A DNA stretch of 64,000 nucleotides, taken from NCBI RefSeq assembly GCF_025024155.1, contig NW_026251709.1, positions 744,001 to 808,000 of the forward strand, given 5' to 3'. The notes under the pieces are model-generated. The model was not told where the DNA came from and did no database searches. It saw only the letters and a program-made list of their open reading frames with translations. Every line of letters starts with the position of its first letter. Position 1 is the stretch's first letter. The stretch is from Gamsiella multidivaricata. Lineage: Eukaryota > Mortierellomycota > Mortierellomycetes > Mortierellales > Mortierellaceae. The translations under genes were made by a program, and so were the position numbers. Of the stretch, positions 44,601-52,344 are shown piece after piece.

Positions 44601-45502
44601 TTTCTCCTCGAGGTCCAAAAAGATGTCTTCCGATGGCTTGAATCGGCTCTGGTCGATAACCTCATGGGTTTTGATGGCTGCCATGAATCTGTAAGCATCG
44701 ATCATATGGCTGATATCGGGCGACTGGGGTAGAGCGCGGATGATCTCCAGGTTGCGAACTATTCCAAGGCCGGGAATGTTCTCGGTATAGTCGTTCTTGG
44801 ACACGATGGCCAGCAATGTCACATAGTCTGCGCTGGGAACCTGAAGTGCATTGGTAACACTCTCCTTGGTGTACAACGCGTAGGTCAGGCCGTAGAAGAT
44901 CGGCCGCAAAACCTTGGTGACCGACGGATATATCAACAGATCGGAATCTGCTGACACTACGAAGCTACCGGCTGTCATGGTCAGTGTGCGTGCAATGCAG
45001 GTGTCGGCCTCGGTCCTGCAAGTGCAGACAGAAAACCCTTTTCTCGTAAGGCATCCCGGAGTGTCTGCTTGGCTGCTGCATCAAATCTGTATACATCGCG
45101 GAAGCCCTTCTTGATCTTCGCTACTACGCTCTTCGAGGTCAATTGGCCGTTCGATGACTTCGTGCTCATGACTTTCAAGTCCGCGTGCAACTTCTTGAGG
45201 TCCGCTGTCAGTCTGTTCTTTCGCCTGATGTGCTCGTTCCGCTTCTGTTGGGATAGGGCGCCATCGATGTGAATCGTACATTGCGCAGGGGTAAAGTCCT
45301 TCGCCAAACGCGCTGCCATCGCGAGACCGACAGTTCGGACCTTGCTTGGATCGTAATCATCCGTGATCTGGCGAACGAGGGATCCATAAAACGCGCCGAA
45401 GAGGTCAACCTCAATAGCTTTGTTCTGGTAATCTTGAGGATCCGCGGCAACTGGATCCAAACCGCGCTTCTTCAGAGCACCGTAAAGGCCTCTTATGCCC
45501 AT
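41650..45502 (-). pseudogene. XPG-like nuclease fused to Fanzor RuvC nuclease
   Basis: Four exons are visible: 45502-44464, 44365-43487, 43394-41982 and 41883-41650. All borders are GT-AG. Exon 1 starts MGIRGLYGALKKRG and contains the XPG-I hallmark CRTEADTCIAR and then SFVVSADSDLLIYP and IPGLGIVRN, as in FEN1/XPG nucleases. Exon 2 has a Lys-rich NLS-like stretch and a helical region. Exon 3 has the Fanzor-type block SFQSDRQYHTRFKLRGIICTNG, the RuvC I motif VIGIDPGEIYT, FYNSQ and RKRWDLQKAQQATYDYA, and the RuvC II region VVFAVGLGSFDS. Exon 4 has VVGVHEYYTSARCP, the CxxC zinc ribbon KYCRSCQMFFDRDI and the RuvC III region. Lesions are a 1-base loss in a T4 run (45039-45042), a 1-base loss in a C5 run (44037-44041), TAG at 42333-42335 and TGA at 42204-42206. 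With these accounted for, frame sums agree across all exons at about 1,190 codons. This is the most unusual gene in the window. Confidence 0.75.
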
Positions 45503-45751
45503 GCTGTGATCACTATGGTGAGTTGAAAGCTTAGCAGTGTTAGTGAAACCCTCTCGTAAGGACGCTGAAGATATGGAAGGATAGGCTTGGAGGGTACATT
45601 ACCTTTTCTACAGGCGTATAGTATCTAGCGTGAAGGTGTATATGGATAGCGAACTGCGGGCAAAGGGCAATGAGGAGAAAGCATGATGAACGAAGGGAGC
45701 TGTGAAGTGTGTGGCAGAATACTTATAGGCGAGAAGCAATGTCTGCTTTCT
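45503..45751. other. Upstream flank of the XPG-Fanzor locus
   Basis: This is the probable promoter region of the minus-strand XPG-Fanzor locus. I see no coding sequence. Confidence 0.4.
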
Positions 45752-45890
45752 CACAATAAAAAAGACTTTCCACAATAAAGAAAGGCATTACCACAATAAC
45801 AAAGACTTTCCACAGTAAAAAAGGCATTGCCACAATAACAAAGACTTTCCACAGTAAAAAAAGGCATTGCCGCAATAACAAAAGGCTTTG
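45752..45890. repeat. Tandem 39-40 bp repeats upstream of XPG-Fanzor
   Basis: About 3.5 units are present. Each contains CACAATAACAAAGACTTTCC followed by an ACAGTAAAAAAGGCATTGC half. The second and third units are nearly identical. They lie about 250 bp upstream of the XPG-Fanzor start codon. Confidence 0.75.
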
Positions 45891-46143
45891 ATAAAGAGCC
45901 ATCACACTGATATATGTTAGTCGCTTGACACGAAGCACGATCAGTGTTATACAAGTAGCTTTGCCACGGCCTGACACAGATGTCCACCTACATCGCCATC
46001 ATCGCTGTTTCCAACGTACGCGGGGCAGACGCAAATCTAGATAGGTCGCTAGGGATGCAGTGGAGGATAGGGAAATCAGTCAAGTAGCACGGTCAACCTT
46101 CAAAGGACTAAAGCCTATGAGAACTTTTGCTATTAAATTAATT
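45891..46143. other. Intergenic, nothing seen
   Basis: A short interval between the tandem repeats and repeat R copy 1. No motif was recognised. Confidence 0.4.
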
Positions 46144-46540
46144 ACGGGGAAGAGCATCACTCCAGGATAAAAGAATAAACGGTCTGGTTCATGAACCAGT
46201 CTCTTCTCCACATATATATCTTGTATCACACATTGTATTCATCCAGATTGTCCGGATAACACCGCATCTTCGACAGGTACTGACTGCCGTCGTCAGCAAC
46301 CCACGCAACGAGATACAATCAACAGAGAATGCCAAGCCTGATCATTCGCCACCTTTGCGCTATCAATTGCAACATTTCCCCGATCTCCGATCGTCTCATT
46401 ATTGAGCATCCGTCATCGGCTTACCCTCGTGAAACGGCATTATAAAAGTACAATGGGGGCCTGATCAGCGAACATTGCCATTCAACGACTCCGGAGGGGT
46501 GGACTTCATTGTCACGACTTTTCACTTCATCAGATATCAT
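46144..46540 (+). repeat. Dispersed repeat R, copy 1 (solo-LTR-like)
   Basis: These 397 bp match 53643-54073 in the same orientation, from the shared GGGGAAGAGCATC start to the CATCAGATATCA end. Both copies carry ACGGCATTATAAA, a TATA-like motif, near the right end. No coding sequence is present. An LTR or non-autonomous element fits. Confidence 0.65.
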
Positions 46541-46656
46541 AGAGTCCTGGCCAAAAATTCGAGCACACCGTAACACTTTTTTGTATTCGCTACGCTCATT
46601 AAAAAGAAAAAATCGGCTTTATTGAGGAGAAAGCTACGGAGCTGAGTCACAGCCAA

Positions 46657-47099
46657 GATGAAACGCGCATCATGCAAGGGCCTTAGAGGAGACTGGAGTG
46701 AGGGCAATGGATACATTTGCGACGCTGACCACTGTCCGTGTGGTGCGTTGCTAGCCGACCATGCAAACGAGAGCTGCCCTGGCCCCGTACTCGAACCAGA
46801 CGCAGCGGATCGGACGCTGCTGGATTGCCTGCAAGGGAGGAGGCGGTTGACAACTATGGAGGGGATGGGGAAGATACCCTTCTTGTAACAAGGTGTTTTC
46901 AGCTTTTAACACACTGATGAGGTGTGGCAATTGTTGCGCAGGCCCTAGGGGCAGGCCCGGGGAATGTGACCTGTCTTTTGGCGACTGTGGATCGGTTCCG
47001 CTTTGGTGGTGAGGACAGCGATAGTAGATCTTTGCTAGTTAGTCTGATAGATTCGCAGAGTCAATTGACTCGAGAGACAAGTTGTTATAAAAAAAAAAA
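46657..47099 (+). mobile_element. Retroposon module A, copy 1, A-tailed
   Basis: This module begins ATGAAACG and encodes a 76-codon frame with CPCGALLADHANESCPGP and MEGMGKIPFL. After a stop it continues to TCAATTGACTCGAGAGACAA and ends in TTGTTATAAAAAAA. The same module occurs at 57678-58131 on the minus strand and, in part, at 51360-51486. A 3' A run in every copy points to retroposition. The product of the small frame is not recognised; it could be the end of a LINE protein. Confidence 0.6.
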
Positions 47100-47137
47100 G
47101 CCCCTATAAAAAAATAAAAAAAAAAAGATTTGACGCA

Positions 47138-47773
47138 CGGATTGGGAAGTCAAGGACTTATACCGAGGTTTGGTGCCAACGAGACTCATTGAGACCTGGA
47201 AACAGTTATTTACCACCATCAAGTGGATTGCAACGATCATGGCGACAAAGTTCGTGAGCAGGATCGAAGAGTTTGGCAGGACCAAGATATGGAACAAACG
47301 ATGCGAGGACACTGTCGCCTGGGAAAAGTCAGTTGGAATCACCTTCATGAGCAAACGCGCCGGAGGACGCAACGGTGATCGGGGACACCAACGTAGTGTT
47401 GGTGATTTCTCTGATTTGAAAGGGAGACGGTTACTTGCAACGGAGATCCAGGAAGGTAGACGGGCCGCGGATTATAGGGTGCTACAGCATTGCTTGGGGC
47501 GAGGGAAGTTGGACATAATGGAGGGGTTATTCGGTTTAAAAACAACTTTATTAACATTGGATCTGGATTAGGAGACGTGTATCGCGCAACAGGTCACGCA
47601 GGAGTTAGGTTAGGCTAGCTATGCGACATGGGTTATGAATTTGACGCCTCAAGCCAACATAGTTGGTAGGGGATGCGGCTCTGCCGTGCATGGAAGGCAT
47701 CTATGGCTTCAAGGCCTTTGTGGACCATGCGTCTCGTGCTCATGTGGATTTATGTTAATAATAAAAAAAAAAA
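47138..47773 (+). mobile_element. Retroposon module B (LINE 3' end), copy 1
   Basis: The insertion is flanked by an 11-bp direct repeat GATTTGACGCA (47127-47137 and 47774-47784) and ends in a run of A, so it has the marks of LINE-machinery insertion. Its frame (47170-47571) starts PTRLIETWKQLFTTIKW and includes KIWNKRCEDTVAWEK, which resembles the far C-terminus of fungal LINE reverse-transcriptase proteins. It also has an Arg/Glu-rich end (LLATEIQEGRRAAD). It is 5'-truncated. Homologous 3' parts lie at 51190-51354 (plus) and 57271-57659 (minus). Confidence 0.65.
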
Positions 47774-48224
47774 GATTTGACGCAACTGTGTTGGAGAGCA
47801 CAGACGTAGTGATAGCGGTTTCGTTGGGTCCTCAGGAGGCAACGACGCGCATTGGATGTGAAAGAAATCGAGGAACGAGCGGACAAGCGAGTGCTGCAGA
47901 GTTGCGTGCAGCAGGTGGAACTCAACGTGATGGAACGCACCGGCAACTGTAAATTTTTTGATGATTGAGGAACGCGGCTAAAGGATGACCTTCGCGCACA
48001 ACAGGCCAAGTAGGGAGCAGGGCTCAGTCATCGACCCCAGGCGGGGTCGAGTCGCCACTCATGCTGACGGAGATTGTGAAGGGGATTGGAGTTGCGAGTG
48101 GCCAGCAGCGGTGCGGCAAAAGCCGCTTATTAGAATATTGAGTACCCTTTTCTATGCCCCTAGCAATAGGGCTCCCTAGTCTAGAGTCCCTCACTAATAG
48201 TCTAAATCCCACATATTCTCGGTT

Positions 48225-48350
48225 CACTGAATTTCACCGGAATTCACGGATTTCACTGGATTCAACGGTGAGCGGTGAACTTTAATACACGTAACCGACT
48301 CTTTGTTCACCGGTGATAATCACTACAATTCACCGGTGAGAATTACTAAT
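48225..48350. repeat. Clustered TTCACCGG palindromes
   Basis: Motifs TTCACCGG, TTCACGG, TTCACTGG and the perfect palindrome TTCACCGGTGAA (or one base short of it) recur at least five times in 125 bp. Confidence 0.65.
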
Positions 48351-48849
48351 AATATCTTTCCGATATGAAAAAGTGTATTGCTTTTTAAGTGGTCGATGAT
48401 GAGGATAGTGATGAGCTGGAGAACGCTATCGTTTGTCTACGAATCCCGCTACAAGTCGATTTTCAAACACGCCATGAAGTATAACCAAACGCTTAATTTT
48501 GAACTAGGCGGATTTAGAGGCGGATAAGAATAAGTAGCGATCTGAGGTGTGTCCGAGGTATGCTGTATACCATGCTTCATTTCAGAGGGTGCGGCAACAA
48601 TACAGACCTGCCTAATATTATATTTTTCTTCTCCATCCAAATCCATCACATCGGAATGCTCACGGCAAAGGAATCCACGCCGTTGCCGCCACCCCCGATC
48701 TTATCTCTCACAACATGTACAGCCCTCCCTTGATGGCAGCGACAAACTGTCACCAGTATCGAACCCATTAGATTTCGACGAATACAACTGGCAAAGGCTG
48801 CCAGGAGACAGCGCCAACCTCGGCGTGCAGGCCGCAAGGCGGAGTTTGA

Positions 48850-48967
48850 ACTCAATTGTATTCGTTTTGTCGGTACCGTCGAAGGAGGGCTGTAGCGTGA
48901 GGCATGTAACCCAATTATATTTGTTTGTCGGTACCGTCGAAGGAAGGCTGTAGCCTAGGGCATGTAC
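48850..48967. repeat. Two-copy tandem duplication
   Basis: Two adjacent units of about 58 bp both contain GTCGGTACCGTCGAAGGA, GGGCTGTAGC or AGGCTGTAGC, and GGCATGTA. They differ at several positions and by short indels. Confidence 0.7.
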
Positions 48968-49616
48968 TGTAGTAGTATTGTTACGCTAAACTTTGAATCG
49001 CCTTAAGGGGCAAAAGTTGATCCAGTAAATGGTCAGTAGGCCATGTTGACAGCCAACACGGCCTCTAGAGATACAGCAGCAGGAACGACTACTGTTCCTT
49101 TCAACTAAAATAAGATAAGACAGATGAAATCATTACTCTTTCGAGGCCACAACCCCGGAAATGATTACACCGGGGAGGAGGGCAAATTGCGTTGTGTAAC
49201 CTATGCTGCGAGACACGAGTGAAGTCGATGGATTTACTTAAGGGGTTTAGTTGTGGGAAGTGCTGTGCTTTTAACCTTCCCATAATACGCGAGCTCCTTC
49301 GTTCATTCTCATTCTCAATGCATATCCCCCCGCACACACGCACACACACACGTTCTTATCGCTGAAGCTCATCCCTCAAGCGCACATCGAGAGTCGTTAC
49401 GGAAGGTACATCTCTCCATCTGACCGTTGCTCCATCGCTCCAACCGCTGTCTGCGAAAATAGAATGCGCGGCCTCTTTGGCTATATGTCCATACGGGTAC
49501 GGACTTTTAGCCATGGTTTAAATGGCTCATTCTCACTTTGATCTGACTTATACTATTATTATTGCTTTTTTCACATCACTGAATTTAACGCGTAAACTCT
49601 CCCGCCACTCCAAAAG

Positions 49617-51039
49617 ATGGCAAAGCCACGTAGTTGGATGCTCCTAGCCTGTGGATTGTTGCTGTTAACTTTTTCGTACTACGCAATCTACATGGGTATA
49701 ACAAACGAGTCTTTCGAGTACGAATCTTCAGAGCTCACGACAAGGACGCTCGAATGTCCCATTCCTGACAATGGAGATGTCTGCATTCATCATCAAGCAA
49801 ACATAGAAGACTTCGTGCAACTGTGTAGAAACATCCTTCCGTCAGTCGGTACCTGTCAAGATCGGACGTACGGAGCGATTGTGACCACCAAGCGATTCAT
49901 CACAGAGGCCAGCAACAACACATATACGATGATTGTGCAAGGAAAACACCTCGGGAAAGAGATGGATAACTTCGTGCAAACAAGGTCTCATTGGATGATT
50001 GACACCATGGGCGAGAAAGGATATGAGGCGCTGAGGTCGTTCGCCGATACCGAGCGTCTCGCCCTGCAGAAGGAGCTGGATCGACTACAACATCGATGCG
50101 TCCGTTTCTTTAACGGAGCAGTTGGTTTTAACGGTTTCGGATCCAACTGGCACAACTTGGGTCTGGGGCTTTCCTATGGCCTGCATTACAACATGACGCT
50201 GTCGCCTCCACACAAGTTCGAAAACTTCATACCCATGACGACATGCACCTACAAAGAAATGGAAAGGGCTTTCAACGAACACTCTCCAGAGCTTGAATAC
50301 TCCAGATGGAATGTCTCCACGGTCAACTTCAAATCTCTTCGCGAAGACGTCATGCTTCTGATGGAGAACGTAACCATCATCAGGCCTGAATTTCAGCACA
50401 AGGGCCATTTCTGGTGGAGATCTATGTTGACCTATTATGCCGTACGGCCCAATTTCAGGTAACTAAATCGCCAACACTCTGTACAGCCTCACCATCATCA
50501 AAGCTGACTTTCAGCAATAAGACTATCTCAAACTGAGATCTATATCGACCTAATATGCCATATTACTCAATTTTAGGATGGGGAAGCTAATCAGGCAGTC
50601 TGCAGTCGTAAAAACTCCCTGCATCTCCATCCATGTGAGACACTCGGATAATTTTTCAGAGGCTAAGCCCATTGCATTCCCAGAGTACATGAAGCAGGCC
50701 GCTTTAATGAGGAACAGGACAGGAATATCGAATATTTATCTCATGACGGACGACGAACATGTCATAAAGTCGACCAAACATTACCCCGACTTCCAGCTCC
50801 GCTACATGAATGTAACAAGGTCGAATAAGGGATGGGCCGTCGACAGAGGTAAGGGTTTGTCCATGGATTATCAGGAGAGGACTTTTCTGGTTGACCTGTT
50901 TTCGGCCGTACAATGCCAACACAGCATCGTCACATACTCCAGCAACGTTGGTAGGCTCATCGCAGAAGTCGGGTACGCGATACGAAACAAAGAACCTGAC
51001 GTCGTGTCTATGGACATGGAATGGATGATGCAACCATAG
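49617..51039 (+). CDS. FUT8-like (GT23) glycosyltransferase
   Basis: Two exons (49617-50458 and 50577-51039) encode 434 residues. A short N-terminal anchor (WMLLACGLLLLTFSYYAIYM) makes it a type II Golgi protein. Exon 2 carries the peptide CISIHVRHSDNFSEAK, matching the HxRRxD-type donor-binding loop of GT23 alpha-1,6-fucosyltransferases, and VTYSSNVGRLIAEVGYA, matching the FUT8 FSS motif. Cys-rich early sequence and the NGAVGFNGFGSNWHNLG block fit a lumenal enzyme. Fungal members are scattered and their acceptors are unknown. The only intron (118 bp) is itself a diverged tandem copy of the end of exon 1. Confidence 0.8.
50459..50576 (+). other. Intron made from a tandem copy of exon 1
   Basis: The last 86 bp of the intron (from ACCATCATCAAAGC to CAATTTTAG) align without gaps to the last 86 bp of exon 1 (from ACCATCATCAGGCC to CAATTTCAG). 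By my hand count 62 of 86 positions match and 16 of 24 differences are transitions, mostly toward A or T. The intron copy contains stops. Splicing from AG/GTAACT to TTTTAG/G restores the sequence expected without the duplication. Confidence 0.8.
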
Positions 51040-51189
51040 AATATATATATATTTTTAACGAGAATCCTCAAGAAAGTAGCTCGTTTCTCTCCGAAAATAT
51101 GTCACCGAAGTCGCTCTTCCCGCGAAGACGTGCAGCCTCTAAACTAAAAGTGTGCTTGCAAACACACATTAATGGAAAATAAAGCAAGA

Positions 51190-51486
51190 CTAATGTAACT
51201 AGCTATGCGATATGAGTTATGAAACCAAGACGCCTCAAGGCAACATAGTTGGCAGGGGACGCGGCTCTGCCATGCATGGAAGGCATCTGGGGCTTAAGGC
51301 CTTTGCGGACCATGCATCTCGTGCTCAAGTAGATTTATGTTAATAAAAAAAAAAAAAACCTGCCCTGGCTCCCGACTGTGGATCGGTTCCGCTTTGTTGG
51401 AAAGGACAACTGCAGTAGATCATTGCTAGTTAGGCCTGGCGGATACACAGGGTCAATTGACTCGAGAGATGGAATGTAAAGAAAAA
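51190..51486 (+). mobile_element. Partial retroposon modules B then A
   Basis: The first part (51190-51354) is the 3' end of module B (CTCAAGGCAACATAGTTGGC ... TTTATGTTAATAAAA plus A run). The second (51360-51486) is the 3' part of module A (CGACTGTGGATCGGTTCCGC ... GTCAATTGACTCGAGAGA). Their order is the reverse of that at 46.6-47.8 kb. Confidence 0.6.
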
Positions 51487-51539
51487 ACTCTGGCCCTTGA
51501 GACCCATCTTGAAGCGCTGTTAAATATATATTACATTTA

Positions 51540-51720
51540 GCGATAGTCGTCGTAGAAATGGCGAAAATAGATGGTAGACCAGTCTTTGCGCGCGGCAGTA
51601 GATCAAAGCGCAGTTCTTCGAAGAATAGAAACGCAGTTCTCCATACCTATGCTTGCGCAGGATCATTGTTGGGATGGTACGGCCGAACGGATGCGGCTGG
51701 ATACCTTTTCTCAAATGTAG
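51540..51720 (-). pseudogene. Short broken C-terminal fragment, unknown protein
   Basis: Minus-strand frames give QPHPFGRTIPTMILRKHRYG and FYSSKNCALIYC, then in a shifted frame KDWSTIYFRHFYDDYR and a stop. The residues look protein-like and the shift suggests decay. No family is recognised. Confidence 0.35.
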
Positions 51721-51819
51721 ATACGAATGCAACGTAAAAAATTTAAACGTGTTCTCGATCCATTACTCTTTTGACATTCTACCCACTGCATAATAATTCT
51801 CCTCCTCCTGCTTCTACAG

Positions 51820-52091
51820 ATACCATTTTACAACGAAGACCACCGATGTCTCTCTCTCGTCCTCAACTACACCTTTCCCCTTGACGAGGTCCTCATCATC
51901 GAGATCAATCCTGGAATGTGTATCTGCAAGGTCAGGGGGATCAAACTAGTGAGCAAACGTTCCGCTTGGAGGGGACGATTGAATTACAAGGATGCCATTG
52001 GAGCCAACTGTATAGAGTATTTTTTCCAAAAATTTCTCCCTCGACCAAGGAAATTTCCGCTCTCACATTCCATCCGTATGAGATCTCAGCC
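51820..52091 (+). pseudogene. Orphan last exon, unknown protein
   Basis: A TTCTACAG acceptor opens a clean frame (IPFYNEDHRCLSLVLNYTF, DEVLIIEINPG, YKDAIGANCIEYFFQKF) ending in TAG at 52091. I see no upstream exon; the sequence before it is repeat and an unrelated minus-strand fragment. It may be what is left of a gene displaced by insertions. Confidence 0.4.
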
Positions 52092-52344
52092 ATAGGACGA
52101 ATAGGCAGATACGCATCCTTTTCCAAACCTTAGTTCCATGTCTGGTCTCTAATCTAATAATCTAATAAAATATGCTGTCTTGCCCATTTCTGCCTTGCCA
52201 CTTCTCACTTCTGCCTTATTCTTTTTCAAGTTCATTGCCTCTTCTCGTATTCATCGGCTACTCCAATTGATCGACTATTCCTCCGCTTTGTCCATCGATT
52301 CTTCTTTCGCCTTATTCTGAAACTCATCTCTTGCCTCATTCCTC

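Larger units (their letters stand above)
47785..49616. other. Intergenic with short tandem and palindromic repeats
   Basis: No gene is supported in this 1.8-kb stretch. It contains a TTCACCGG-rich palindromic tract at about 48225-48350 and a two-copy tandem duplication at about 48850-48967. The right end is the promoter of the FUT8-like gene at 49617. Confidence 0.5.

Noticed and set aside
45752..45890. Regular repeats that could suggest a CRISPR array
   Set aside because: Adjacent units have no unique spacers and this is a eukaryotic genome; a plain tandem repeat.
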